Source: Desulfuromonas acetexigens | GTDB lineage: Bacteria; Desulfobacterota; Desulfuromonadia; Desulfuromonadales; Trichloromonadaceae | Assembly: GCF_900111775.1 (NCBI RefSeq) | Contig: NZ_FOJJ01000038.1 | Coordinates: 124,001 to 188,000 of the forward strand | Direction of reading: 5' to 3' | Length of the DNA stretch: 64,000 nucleotides | Shown here: piece after piece, positions 1 to 7,946 of the stretch | Position numbering within the stretch: the stretch's first letter is position 1 | Layout of the letters: each line of letters begins with the position of its first letter | Notes under the pieces: model-generated | What the model was told of the DNA's origin: nothing | Seen by the model: only the letters and a program-made list of their open reading frames with translations | The model's database searches: none | Translations under genes and position numbers: made by a program

Positions 1-92
1 CAGAGCGGACCCTCATGCGCTACCACGACATCCGTTTCGATCTCGCCATCACCGAGGATTTCTTCTCCCTGCGTACCCTCAAGGCCCGCTGA
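1..92 (+). CDS. LolA-like outer-membrane lipoprotein-sorting protein, C-terminal end (partial)
   Basis: An open frame enters from the left edge (first full codon at position 3) and stops with TGA at 90-92. Only about 29 residues are visible. The ending, with the elements YHDIRFD and FFSLRTLKAR, resembles the last strand of LolA-like outer-membrane lipoprotein-sorting proteins, which end in an 'F-SLR-L' pattern. The stop is one base before the start of the first FtsX-type permease, so the genes are tightly coupled. The call rests on a short tail plus context. A periplasmic carrier beside Lol-type ABC genes makes sense, but another periplasmic protein is possible. Confidence 0.45.
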   Translation, partial: ERTLMRYHDIRFDLAITEDFFSLRTLKAR

Positions 93-93
93 C

Positions 94-1317
94 ATGCTAC
101 TGCGGTTGGCCTTCCGTAACCTCTGGCGAAACAGTCGCCGCACCCTCCTGACCCTGTCGGCGATGGTCGCCTCCTCGGCCCTGCTGATTCTGGCTCTCGG
201 GGTCTTTTCTGGGATGTTCTCCGATATGCTCGCCTCGGCGACCGAGCAATATCACGGGCATCTGGTCCTTTCCCGCCCCGGCTATCAGGACGATCGCGAT
301 ATGTTCGCCCATTTCGCCGCCGACCTGGACCTGGCAGACCAGCTGCGCCGCCGTCCCGGCGTGCGCGGCGCCTCCCCCCGGTTGCGGGCCTTTGGCCTGG
401 TGGCCCACGGCGACACCACCCGCCCCGCCGAACTGCTCGGCATCGATCCTGAGCGGGAATCGCAGGTCACCAGCTTTTCCCGCCAGCTCATCGCCGGGCG
501 TTATCCGCAAGCAGCCGAGGACGACGCCGCCCTCATCGGCGCGGGACTGGCAAAAAAACTCGGCGTTGCGCCCGGGGATGAGCTGGTCTTTCTCACCCAG
601 GCCGCCGACGGTTCTCTCGGCAACGATCTGCTCACCGTCAGCGGCATTTTCCAAACCGGCGCCGGCAATCGGGATAACGGCCTGGTGCTGGTGCAACTTT
701 CCTGGCTGCAGCGCCTCACCGTTTTGCCCGGGAAGATTCACGAGCTGGCTCTGACCATCGACGAGCCGATGGCCGCCGCCGAACTGGCCGCGAGTCTGAA
801 ACCCGTCCTTCCCGACGGACTGGAGTTGCGCACCTGGGGGCAGCTGCTGCCAGAGATGCAGGAAGTGATCGCCAGCTATGACGTCTCCCGACTGATCCTG
901 GTGACGATCCTTTATGCCGCGACGGGGCTGGGCATCCTCAACACCATCTTCATGTCGGTCCTGGAACGGACCCGCGAGTTCGGCATCCTCATGGCCCTGG
1001 GGATGAAACCCGGGGAAGTGCGCGGACTGGTTCTGCTGGAAACGTTGGTTCTGGCCTTGATCTCCCTGATTATCGGAGTTGCGGCGGGGATCGCCATGAC
1101 CTTTTATATGCAGCGGGTGGGAATCGACCTGAGCCCCTATCTCTCGGCGGTCACCTACGCCGGCGGCACCCTGGCGCCACGCCTGACCGCCGTGCTCGAC
1201 GGCGTGAACCTGCTGGTCCCGGCCGCCGCCCTGCTGCTGGTGGCGCTCGCCGCCGGCTATTTTCCGGCCCGCCGGGCGGCGCGATTCAATCCTGTCGAAG
1301 CCTTGCGCGAGGACTGA
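94..1317 (+). CDS. FtsX/LolE-type ABC transporter permease (first of two)
   Basis: A 407-residue inner-membrane permease of the MacB/LolC/FtsX class, which couples ATP hydrolysis to work on substrates in the periplasm or outer leaflet. The N terminus (FRNLWRNSRRTLLT) leads into a hydrophobic segment at about residues 20-42. A large periplasmic domain follows to about 260, then three hydrophobic segments at about 268-290, 315-345 and 365-390. The ERTREFGILMALG stretch after the second membrane segment is the typical FtsX-domain coupling region, and the protein ends in the usual ARRAARFNPVEALRE pattern. It starts directly after the LolA-like gene and stops one base before the next permease, so it is translationally linked to both. 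The substrate is unknown; lipoprotein release is an inference from the neighbours. Confidence 0.88.
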   Translation: MLLRLAFRNLWRNSRRTLLTLSAMVASSALLILALGVFSGMFSDMLASATEQYHGHLVLSRPGYQDDRDMFAHFAADLDLADQLRRRPGVRGASPRLRAFGLVAHGDTTRPAELLGIDPERESQVTSFSRQLIAGRYPQAAEDDAALIGAGLAKKLGVAPGDELVFLTQAADGSLGNDLLTVSGIFQTGAGNRDNGLVLVQLSWLQRLTVLPGKIHELALTIDEPMAAAELAASLKPVLPDGLELRTWGQLLPEMQEVIASYDVSRLILVTILYAATGLGILNTIFMSVLERTREFGILMALGMKPGEVRGLVLLETLVLALISLIIGVAAGIAMTFYMQRVGIDLSPYLSAVTYAGGTLAPRLTAVLDGVNLLVPAAALLLVALAAGYFPARRAARFNPVEALRED

Positions 1318-1318
1318 C

Positions 1319-2551
1319 ATGGATCTTCTCTCCCTGGCCTGGAAAAACCTCTGGCGCAACCGCCGCCGCACCCTCATCACCCTTTCCGCCCTGGGGTTGA
1401 GCCTCTTTCTGCTGCAAACCTTCCACAACCTCTCCTTCGGAGTCTACGCCCAGATGGTCGACAGCGGCGTCCGCGCCGGCTCGGGGCACATCGCCCTCTA
1501 TCGCGGCGACTACGCGCAAAGCCGGGACGAACAGCTCAGTTTCGCCGAAGCCGGACTGAGTGCCGCCCTCGCCCGGGAGCCGGGGGTACGCGCCGCCCTG
1601 CCCCGCGTCTATCTGCCGGGCTTGGCCCAATCGAGCCGGGAAAGTCGGGGGATTCTGCTGATGGGGATCGATCCCGCCGCCGAGGCCGAGGTTAATCCCT
1701 TCTGGAAAAACCTGCCGGAAGAAGAGCGGATCGCTGACCCCGAGGGACGCGAAGCGCTGGTCGGCAGCCGGCTGCTCAAAGAACTGAAACTGGACATCGG
1801 CAACAAGTTCGTCGTCACCGTGCAGCATCGCGACGGCGAACTGACCAGCGAATTGCTGCGAGTGCGCGGGGTGCTGCGCACTGGCCTCAAGGAGATCGAC
1901 GGTTCGATGGTGATGGTCGGCCGTCAGCGCGCCGCCGCCATGGCCGGAATTCCCGGGGAGATTCACGAACTGGCGGTCATCCTGGAGCGGGCCGGGGATC
2001 AGTCGCCCCTGCTGCCGAAACTGGCGGCGCTGGCGGAAAAATATCCGCAGGTGCGAGCGGTCCCCTGGGAGGTCGCCATGCCCAACCTCTCCGATGCCAT
2101 CCGCCTCGACTATGCCGGCCAGAAATTCATCTTCGCGGTGATCCTGCTGATCGTCACCATCGGCGTCGTCAACACCTTGCTCATGACGGTGATGGAACGA
2201 ATCCGGGAATTCGGCGTGCTGCTCGCCATCGGCGCCACCCCCGGCCGACTGCGCCTGATGATCTGGCATGAGGCGCTGCTCCTCGGGTTGCTCGCCATGG
2301 TCCTGGGCACCCTGCTCGGCGCCGCCGCCACCTGGTACCTGGTGGAGCAGGGGCTCGACTTGCGCACCCTGCTGCCGGCCGGACTCGAATTCGGCGGCGT
2401 GGTCTTCGATCCGGTGCTGCGCGCGGCCTGGGATCTGCCGTGGATGGCGCGGATGGGCCTTTACGTGGTCGGACTCTGCCTGCTCGCCTCCATCTATCCG
2501 GCGATCAAGGCCGCCCGCATCCCCCCGGCCGAAGCGATGAGGCATAGGTGA
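1319..2551 (+). CDS. FtsX/LolE-type ABC transporter permease (second of two)
   Basis: A 410-residue paralogue of the preceding permease with the same plan: N-terminal WKNLWRNRRRTLIT, one membrane helix, a periplasmic domain of about 210 residues, then three helices and a C-terminal AARIPPAEAMRHR. The ERIREFGVLLAIGATPG motif marks the FtsX core. Two different permeases followed by one ATPase fit a LolCDE-like heteromeric complex rather than a MacB half-transporter, which would carry its ATPase domain fused. The start at 1319 is one base after the previous stop. About 125 bp containing a heptad inverted repeat separate it from the ATPase gene. Function is inferred from family and context. Confidence 0.88.
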   Translation: MDLLSLAWKNLWRNRRRTLITLSALGLSLFLLQTFHNLSFGVYAQMVDSGVRAGSGHIALYRGDYAQSRDEQLSFAEAGLSAALAREPGVRAALPRVYLPGLAQSSRESRGILLMGIDPAAEAEVNPFWKNLPEEERIADPEGREALVGSRLLKELKLDIGNKFVVTVQHRDGELTSELLRVRGVLRTGLKEIDGSMVMVGRQRAAAMAGIPGEIHELAVILERAGDQSPLLPKLAALAEKYPQVRAVPWEVAMPNLSDAIRLDYAGQKFIFAVILLIVTIGVVNTLLMTVMERIREFGVLLAIGATPGRLRLMIWHEALLLGLLAMVLGTLLGAAATWYLVEQGLDLRTLLPAGLEFGGVVFDPVLRAAWDLPWMARMGLYVVGLCLLASIYPAIKAARIPPAEAMRHR

Positions 2552-2557
2552 GGCTCA

Positions 2558-2651
2558 AGGCTGAAGGCTGAAGGCTGAAGGCTGAAGGTGGGAAGTAGGA
2601 AGTGAAAATTTAACCGAAGGGCGGGTTCTTTCAGTCTTCAGCCTTCAGCCT
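2558..2651. repeat. Intergenic heptad inverted repeat (GGCTGAA family)
   Basis: Four tandem copies of GGCTGAA occupy 2559-2586. Complementary units (GTCTTCA, GCCTTCA) occupy about 2632-2651. The arms AGGCTGAAGGCTGAAG and CTTCAGCCTTCAGCCT are perfectly complementary over 16 bp, with a loop of about 60 nt. The element lies between permease 2 and the ABC ATPase, all in the same orientation, and lacks the T-tract of an intrinsic terminator. The same heptads recur at 37434-37503 and 38027-38060. Confidence 0.85.
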
Positions 2652-2678
2652 AATCCCCTTAAACCTGACGGAGTCGTC

Positions 2679-3380
2679 ATGTCTCTGATTAAACTGAACA
2701 ATGTCGGCAAAATCTATCCTCTCGGCAGTCAGCAGGTGGTTGCCCTGGCCGATATCGATCTGGAGATCGGTGCTGGGGAATTTACCGTCTTTGCCGGGCC
2801 TTCGGGGAGCGGCAAGACCACCCTGCTCAACCTCATCGGCTGCCTCGACCAGCCGACTTCGGGGAGCATCCGCATCGACGGGCGCGAAACCGGCGGCCGG
2901 ACGGCGCGGGAGATGGCCGACTTCCGCCTGCATCATATCGGCTTCATCTTTCAGTCCTACAACCTGGTGCCGGTGCTGACGGCGGCGGAAAATGCCGAAT
3001 TCACCCTGATGCTGCAAAAAATCCCCAAAACCGCGCGACGCCGTCGGGTTGAGGAACTCTTCGCCGCCCTCGGTCTCTCCGGGTTGGAGGATCGCCGCCC
3101 CAACGATCTCTCCGGCGGTCAACAGCAGCGGGTCGCCATCGCCCGGGCGATGGCCGCCGATCCCCGGGTGATCCTGGCCGACGAGCCGACCGCCAATCTC
3201 GATTCGCAGACCAGCGAAGACCTCTTGCGCCTCATGCGCCGCCTCAACGAAGAGCAGGGAACGACCTTCATCTTCAGCTCCCACGATCCCCAGGTCATCC
3301 ATCTCGCCCGCCGGGTTATCCGCCTCAAGGACGGCCGCCTGGAGTCGGATCGTCCCCAGTCGCCGGCAGCCGGAACATGA
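2679..3380 (+). CDS. ABC transporter ATP-binding protein, LolD/MacB-type
   Basis: A 233-residue ATPase that would power the two FtsX-type permeases upstream. Walker A is GPSGSGKT at residues 40-47, the Q-loop lies in FIFQSYNLVP near 90-99, the signature LSGGQ is at 144-148, Walker B VILADE is at 164-169, and an SSHD H-loop lies near 200. The FQSYNLVP Q-loop is typical of the LolD/MacB/FtsE group. Its last four bases overlap the start of the outer-membrane barrel gene, indicating translational coupling. It is separated from the permeases by the heptad repeat, yet remains the obvious partner. Lipoprotein export is an inference; no substrate evidence is present. Confidence 0.93.
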   Translation: MSLIKLNNVGKIYPLGSQQVVALADIDLEIGAGEFTVFAGPSGSGKTTLLNLIGCLDQPTSGSIRIDGRETGGRTAREMADFRLHHIGFIFQSYNLVPVLTAAENAEFTLMLQKIPKTARRRRVEELFAALGLSGLEDRRPNDLSGGQQQRVAIARAMAADPRVILADEPTANLDSQTSEDLLRLMRRLNEEQGTTFIFSSHDPQVIHLARRVIRLKDGRLESDRPQSPAAGT

Positions 3381-4597
3381 AGAGATTCCGGCCCCTCGCC
3401 ATCCTCCTCGCCCTGCTCTTTGCCCTGGTTCCGAACGGGCTTCTCGCCGCCGAAAGTGCAAACTGGGAGCTGGGCGGCCATGCCAAGTCGTTGAATCTTT
3501 ACCGGGAGGGGGATCCGGCGGGACTGATCGACGACAGCTTCGATTCCGCCAACAACCTGCGCCTGGATCTGGCTCGCCCCCTGGGAAAAGAAAGTCGCTT
3601 CGAGTTCGCCGTCGAAGGGCAGGCGCGCTACTCTGATGCCGACGCTCTCGGCATGGAACGGGAGAACACCGCCAATCGCCGCCTCGATCTGGAAAAAAGC
3701 CGCTGGGAAGAGCGCCGGTTCAGTCAGCGCGGGGAAATCGACCGACTCAATCTCTCGGGATCGCACTCCGGTTTCGCCTGGAACATCGGCCGCCAGGCCA
3801 TCGGTTTCGGGCGTATCGCCCTCGCCTCCCCCCTCGACATCATCGCCCCCTTCGCTCCCGATGCCCTTGATACGGATGTGCGTCCGGGAATCGACGCCCT
3901 GCGCGCCGGCCGCTTCTTCGGCCGCGGCGGGGAAATCGGCGCCGTCGCGGTCTTCGGCCCCCACAAGGAGAGCAACTCCTATCTGCTGCACGGCGAAACG
4001 AACCTGGCCGGGGTCGATCTGCTCGCCCTGGGCGGCAACCTGCGCGGACGCGACCTGCTCGGCGGCGGCTTCGCCACGCAATTCATGGGCATGGGCATCA
4101 AAGGGGAACTGGCCGGATATCGCGGGGAAGGGGTCGGAACGCCCGACGGCGATCCCCGGGAGGACTTTCTTCAGGGGGCGCTGGAACTCGATTATCGTTT
4201 CGCTGCCGGTCCCCTGTGCGCCCTGCAATATCTGCACAACGGCCTCGGCGCGAAAGAGCCCGAGGATTATCCGGCCATCTTTCTCTCCGCACCGATCCAG
4301 GAGGGCCTGGGTTACCTTCTCGGCCGCCATTATCTGCTCGCCTCCATCTCCCACGATCCGCATCCCCTGGTCACCCTCGGCGCCCTCGGCATCTGGAATC
4401 TGCGGGACGACTCCTTTCTGCTGCGTCCGCTGGCGCGCATCTCCCTGGGCGACAACCTTTCCCTGGAACTCTTCTGGAGCTTCAATCAGGGGGCTTCTCC
4501 TAAAGAAAATGAGTCGCCGATTCGGCTAGTTATCCCGCGTAGTGAATTCGGCGCCGCCGGCGACGGTGGGGGCATTCTCCTTAAATATTTCTTTTGA
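3377..4597 (+). CDS. Putative outer-membrane beta-barrel protein
   Basis: A 406-residue exported protein without a family I can name. A clear signal peptide (hydrophobic residues about 7-22, cleavage likely after LLAA) is followed by a chain rich in alternating polar and hydrophobic strands. The protein ends in LLKYFF, the terminal aromatic residue typical of barrels assembled by the BAM complex. It overlaps the ABC ATPase gene by four bases, so it belongs to the same transcript. A barrel at the end of an operon with a LolA-like carrier and Lol-type ABC genes suggests that it is either the client or the outer-membrane end of that pathway. This is inference; a DUF1302-like porin is an alternative. 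Confidence 0.7.
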   Translation: MKRFRPLAILLALLFALVPNGLLAAESANWELGGHAKSLNLYREGDPAGLIDDSFDSANNLRLDLARPLGKESRFEFAVEGQARYSDADALGMERENTANRRLDLEKSRWEERRFSQRGEIDRLNLSGSHSGFAWNIGRQAIGFGRIALASPLDIIAPFAPDALDTDVRPGIDALRAGRFFGRGGEIGAVAVFGPHKESNSYLLHGETNLAGVDLLALGGNLRGRDLLGGGFATQFMGMGIKGELAGYRGEGVGTPDGDPREDFLQGALELDYRFAAGPLCALQYLHNGLGAKEPEDYPAIFLSAPIQEGLGYLLGRHYLLASISHDPHPLVTLGALGIWNLRDDSFLLRPLARISLGDNLSLELFWSFNQGASPKENESPIRLVIPRSEFGAAGDGGGILLKYFF

Positions 4598-4611
4598 GAA
4601 AATCTCTCCGC

Positions 4612-4639
4612 TTGCAAATTCTAATAAACTTGGTATGAT
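4612..4639 (+). promoter_or_regulatory. Sigma-70-type promoter of the OmpA gene
   Basis: TTGCAA at 4612-4617 and TATGAT at 4634-4639 are separated by 16 bp in an AT-rich gap. The start codon at 4696 gives a leader of about 50 nt. It lies just after the barrel gene stop, so the OmpA gene can be expressed separately from the ABC operon. Confidence 0.55.
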
Positions 4640-4695
4640 TTCGCCGGTTCCCACCTAAGGGAAGATTGACTAAACTGCTTTGCACGGAGGATCAA

Positions 4696-6093
4696 ATGAA
4701 ACACATGCTGTACAAACTTCTCGTTGGGCTGCTTGCTGTCGGCCTGACCGCGGGCGCCGCGTCGGCCGAAAACCGCGCCGGTGCCCTCACCATTTCGCCG
4801 ATGTACGGCGGGTATCTTTTCGAAGGCGATCAGAACTTCGAAGATGACAACACCCCCACCTTCGGCCTCGGACTCGGCTACAACCTGACCAAGAGCTTCA
4901 GCCTCGAAGCCGCCGTCAACTACATCGACGACTTTGAAGGCCGCAACAACCAGGGTCAGGCCACTGAAGTCGAAGGTCTGCTCTACCGCCTGGAAGGCCT
5001 CTACCACTTCATGCCGGAGAACGCGCTGGTCCCCTACATCGCCGTCGGTGCCGGCAACATCGCGCTGAATCCCGAAGTGGGCCGTCTTGACGACACCTTC
5101 GGCGCCAACTACGGCGTCGGCGTCAAGTACTACGTCAGCGAACACGTCGCCTTCCGCGTCGACGCCCGCCACTTCATCGCCTTCGACCAGGGCCTCGACG
5201 AAGGCAACCACACCAATAATAACCTGCTCTACACCGCCGGCATGCACTTCCAGATCGGTGGCGAGAGCGCTGCCCCCGCTCCTCGCGACAGCGACGGCGA
5301 CGGCGTGACCGACGATCTCGACAAGTGCCCCGACACCCCCAAAGGTGTTGTCGTTGACGCCGACGGCTGCCCGGTCGACAGCGATGGCGACGGCGTACCC
5401 GACTACCTCGACAAGTGCCCCGACACCCCCAAAGGCGTAGCGGTTGATGCCAATGGTTGCCCGGCTGTCGGTGATGCCGACGGCGACGGCGTTGCCGACG
5501 ATCTCGACAAGTGCCCCGACACCCCCAAAGGTGTTGTTGTTGACGCCGACGGCTGCCCGGTTGACAGCGATGGCGACGGCGTACCCGACTACCTCGACAA
5601 GTGCCCCGACACCCCCCGTGGCGCTGCTGTTGACGCCAACGGCTGCCCGCTCGACAGCGACGGCGACGGCGTTTACGACTACCTCGACAAGTGCCCCGGC
5701 ACCCCCCGTGGCGTAGTCGTCGATGAAAAAGGCTGCCCGGTGAGCTTCACCATGCAGATCGAGTTCGACTTCGATAAAGCCGACATCCGCCCCATGTACC
5801 ACAACCAGCTCAAGGAAGCGGCGGACTTCATCAACAAGTATCCGGCCAACCAGATCCTGGTCGCCGGCCACACCGACAGCAAAGGCAGTGATGCTTACAA
5901 CAAGAAACTGTCCCAGCGCCGCGCCGATAACGTGCGCAAATATCTGGTGAACAAGTTCGGCATCAGCGCCAACAAACTGGTTGCACGGGGCTACGGCGAA
6001 AGCCAACCCATCGCTTCCAACGACACCGACGCCGGCCGCCAGCAGAACCGCCGCGTTGAGGTTATCTGCTGCACGGTTATTCCTGCTGAGTAA
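4696..6093 (+). CDS. OmpA-family outer-membrane protein with five thrombospondin type-3 repeats
   Basis: A 465-residue outer-membrane protein that probably anchors the envelope to peptidoglycan. The start at 4696 is chosen over an upstream ATG at 4666 because GGAGG at 4686-4690 sits at the right distance and a normal signal peptide follows (ending ...GAASA). Residues about 24-195 form an OmpA-type eight-stranded barrel. Residues about 198-349 hold five repeats of the type DSDGDGVxDxLDKCPxTPxG, each with a calcium-binding aspartate run and paired cysteines. Residues about 350-465 form the OmpA C-terminal peptidoglycan-binding domain (FDFDKADIR, GHTDSKG, RRADNVRKYL, NRRVEV). The adjacent cysteines near the end (VICCTV) are unusual. 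A strong terminator follows. Confidence 0.93.
   Translation: MKHMLYKLLVGLLAVGLTAGAASAENRAGALTISPMYGGYLFEGDQNFEDDNTPTFGLGLGYNLTKSFSLEAAVNYIDDFEGRNNQGQATEVEGLLYRLEGLYHFMPENALVPYIAVGAGNIALNPEVGRLDDTFGANYGVGVKYYVSEHVAFRVDARHFIAFDQGLDEGNHTNNNLLYTAGMHFQIGGESAAPAPRDSDGDGVTDDLDKCPDTPKGVVVDADGCPVDSDGDGVPDYLDKCPDTPKGVAVDANGCPAVGDADGDGVADDLDKCPDTPKGVVVDADGCPVDSDGDGVPDYLDKCPDTPRGAAVDANGCPLDSDGDGVYDYLDKCPGTPRGVVVDEKGCPVSFTMQIEFDFDKADIRPMYHNQLKEAADFINKYPANQILVAGHTDSKGSDAYNKKLSQRRADNVRKYLVNKFGISANKLVARGYGESQPIASNDTDAGRQQNRRVEVICCTVIPAE
5287..5742 (+). repeat. In-frame tandem repeats encoding thrombospondin type-3 units
   Basis: Five imperfect units of roughly 84-93 bp encode Asp-rich calcium-binding repeats within the OmpA-family gene. 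Units 1 and 3, and units 2 and 4, are nearly identical at DNA level, which suggests duplication of a two-unit block. Copy number may therefore vary between strains. Confidence 0.85.
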
Positions 6094-6116
6094 CGCTGTG
6101 GCACATGCTTGACCTT

Positions 6117-6155
6117 GCGGGGGGAGAATCCAGTGGATTCTCCCCCCGCTTTTTT
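6117..6155 (+). terminator. Intrinsic terminator of the OmpA gene
   Basis: A long GC-rich stem (GCGGGGGGAGAATCC paired with GGATTCTCCCCCCGC) with a tiny loop is followed by six T residues at 6150-6155. It lies 24 bp after the OmpA stop. Confidence 0.9.
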
Positions 6156-6171
6156 ATACGCAAGCGAGCAC

Positions 6172-6205
6172 AAAAAAAAGCGGCCCGATTGGGGCCGCTT
6201 TTTTT
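6172..6205. terminator. Bidirectional terminator between OmpA and peroxiredoxin genes
   Basis: A run of eight A residues, a GCGGCC...GGCCGC stem and seven T residues make an intrinsic terminator that works on both strands. It mainly serves the minus-strand peroxiredoxin gene, whose stop is at 6229. Confidence 0.88.
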
Positions 6206-6228
6206 GTGGAGCAGAAGGATCGAGTCGC

Positions 6229-6831
6229 TTAAAGCTTGTCGGCTTCTTCGGCCAGATAGGAGGAGACCCCCGCTTTGTCCGCCTTCATCCCCTTATCCCC
6301 CTTGTTCCAACCGGCGGGGCAGACCTCGCCGTGTTTCTCGGTGAATTGCAAGGCGTCAATCATGCGCAGCATCTCGTCGACATTGCGCCCCAGGGGAAGA
6401 TCATTGACCACCTGATGGCGGACGATGCCGCCACAATCGATAAGAAAGGATCCACGAAAGGCGACCCCGGCCTCGCCGAATTCCACGTCATAGGCGCGGC
6501 AGATCTCGTGCTTGACGTCGGCCACCAGGGGATAGGCGACCGGACCGATCCCGCCCTCCGACACCGGCGTATTGCGCCAGGCGACGTGGGTGTACTGGGA
6601 GTCGATGGAGCAGCCGATCACCTGCACGCCCCGCTCCTCGAATTCGTTGATGCGACGACTGAAGGCGATCAGCTCGGTGGGGCAGACAAAGGTGAAATCG
6701 AGGGGGTAGAAGAAGAGGACGACATATTTCCCGGCATAATCGGTCAGGGCGAAACGCTCATTGATGCTGCCGTCGGCCATCACTGCGGCGGCGGTGAACT
6801 CGGGGGCTTTTTGTCCAACCAGAACACTCAT
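6229..6831 (-). CDS. 2-Cys peroxiredoxin (AhpC/TSA family)
   Basis: A 200-residue cytoplasmic thiol peroxidase that reduces hydrogen peroxide and organic peroxides. The peroxidatic cysteine is C50 in FTFVCPTE, and the resolving cysteine is C171 in GEVCPAGW, with the typical C-terminal extension of typical 2-Cys enzymes. The length matches the family. It is a single gene with its own sigma-70-like promoter upstream and a bidirectional terminator downstream. No ahpF or dedicated reductase lies next to it, so thioredoxin is the probable electron donor (inference). Confidence 0.96.
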   Translation of the reverse strand: MSVLVGQKAPEFTAAAVMADGSINERFALTDYAGKYVVLFFYPLDFTFVCPTELIAFSRRINEFEERGVQVIGCSIDSQYTHVAWRNTPVSEGGIGPVAYPLVADVKHEICRAYDVEFGEAGVAFRGSFLIDCGGIVRHQVVNDLPLGRNVDEMLRMIDALQFTEKHGEVCPAGWNKGDKGMKADKAGVSSYLAEEADKL

Positions 6832-6871
6832 TGAAATGACTCCTTTGAAGGTGTGTTGAAGAAACGCCCTG

Positions 6872-6899
6872 ATTCTAGCAAGGCGACGACAAGAGTCAA
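6872..6899 (-). promoter_or_regulatory. Sigma-70-type promoter of the peroxiredoxin gene
   Basis: On the minus strand TTGACT (6894-6899) and TAGAAT (6872-6877) are separated by 16 bp. The start codon at 6831 follows after a leader of about 35 nt containing AAAGGAG. Confidence 0.65.
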
Positions 6900-6919
6900 G
6901 ACAATTAAGACCTTTTTGG

Positions 6920-7816
6920 TCATTTTTTCCTTCCCCGGGGATGGGCCTTGTCGTAGACTTCCATCAGCCGGGCAACGCTGACCTGGGTGTATTTCTGAGT
7001 GGTGGAAAGGGATTCGTGACCGAGCAGTTCCTGGATGGCGCGCAGGTCGGCGCCACCATCGAGGAGATGGGTGGCGAAGGAATGGCGCAGGGTATGGGGG
7101 GTGGCATCCTTGAGCAACCTCGCATCGAGCAACTGCTGTTTGAGGTGGCGCTGGATGCTGCGCGCCGTCAGCCGTCCGCCGTTCCGGTTGAGGAAGAGGG
7201 CGTCGGTGGAAGCTACGCCCCCCCGCGCTTCCAGGTAGTCGTGGATGGCGCGGCAGGCCTTGCCGCCCAAAGGGACGATCCGTTCTTTGCTCCCCTTGCC
7301 GAGCACCCGTACCAGGCCCTCGGCCAGATCGACGGCGTCGACATCGAGCCCGGTCAGTTCGCCGACGCGCAGGCCACTCGAATAGAGGGTTTCAAGAATC
7401 GCCTGATCGCGCAGCCCGAGCAGATCCGGACGTCGGGGGGCGTCGAGCAGGGCGAAGGATTCGTCGACGGAGAGGACCGTCGGCAGATACCGTTCCCGGC
7501 GGGGGGTAGAGACGAGTTCGGCGGGATTGGCCGCAAGCACCCCTTCCCGCTGCAGAAAGCGAAAAAAACCGCGCAGGGACGAAAGACGACGGGCGATACT
7601 CGTTTTCTTGTGGGTCTTGTGCAACAGCGCCAGATAACGGCGCAGAGTGACGACATCAACCGGAAAGAAGCCTTGCCCCTCTTGACGAGACGCGGGCAGT
7701 CCGTCGAGAAACGCCTGAAAGGCCAGCAGATCCCGACGGTAGGCGAGCCGGGTGTGCTCGGAGACGCCCCGCTCCAGGGCGAGATGGCGGTCAAAACGGT
7801 CGATCAGTTCACGCAT
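6920..7816 (-). CDS. xerC: Tyrosine recombinase XerC/XerD-type
   Basis: A 298-residue site-specific recombinase, the size of chromosomal Xer proteins that resolve chromosome dimers at dif. The N-terminal SAM-like DNA-binding domain spans about residues 3-90. The catalytic residues are all visible: R150 (SSGLRVGEL), K174 (GKGSKER), H241 and R244 (HTLRHSFATH), H267 (LLGHESL) and the nucleophile Y276 (TTQKYTQV). No integrase-type neighbours or attachment repeats are seen, so it is probably the housekeeping enzyme. XerC and XerD cannot be separated with certainty by eye. It lies 88 bp upstream of the peroxiredoxin gene in the same direction. Confidence 0.9.
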   Translation of the reverse strand: MRELIDRFDRHLALERGVSEHTRLAYRRDLLAFQAFLDGLPASRQEGQGFFPVDVVTLRRYLALLHKTHKKTSIARRLSSLRGFFRFLQREGVLAANPAELVSTPRRERYLPTVLSVDESFALLDAPRRPDLLGLRDQAILETLYSSGLRVGELTGLDVDAVDLAEGLVRVLGKGSKERIVPLGGKACRAIHDYLEARGGVASTDALFLNRNGGRLTARSIQRHLKQQLLDARLLKDATPHTLRHSFATHLLDGGADLRAIQELLGHESLSTTQKYTQVSVARLMEVYDKAHPRGRKK

Positions 7817-7873
7817 GGAAATCCTTTCTTTATCTTCGGAAGATTAGCATATCCAACCTTTCCCCGGGGAGGA

Positions 7874-7902
7874 TTTACATCTCTTCCTTTTCCGTGCATT
7901 AT
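7874..7902 (+). promoter_or_regulatory. Possible promoter of the PEP carboxylase gene
   Basis: TTTACA at 7874-7879 and CATTAT at 7897-7902 are separated by 17 bp, about 45 bp before the start codon. The match is imperfect. The site lies in the divergent gap between xerC and ppc. Confidence 0.35.
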
Positions 7903-7946
7903 TCCTGAGGCGACAATCGTTACCAATACCTTCAAGGAGAGACCTT

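Noticed and set aside
97-1428. Long minus-strand open frame opposite the first permease (and similar long frames opposite other GC-rich genes)
   Set aside because: The translation is rich in Gln, Gly, Arg and His with no family resemblance. It mirrors third-codon GC bias of the real plus-strand gene.
5287-5742. Regular repeats first considered as a CRISPR-like array
   Set aside because: Units are in frame, encode calcium-binding repeats and have no distinct spacers.
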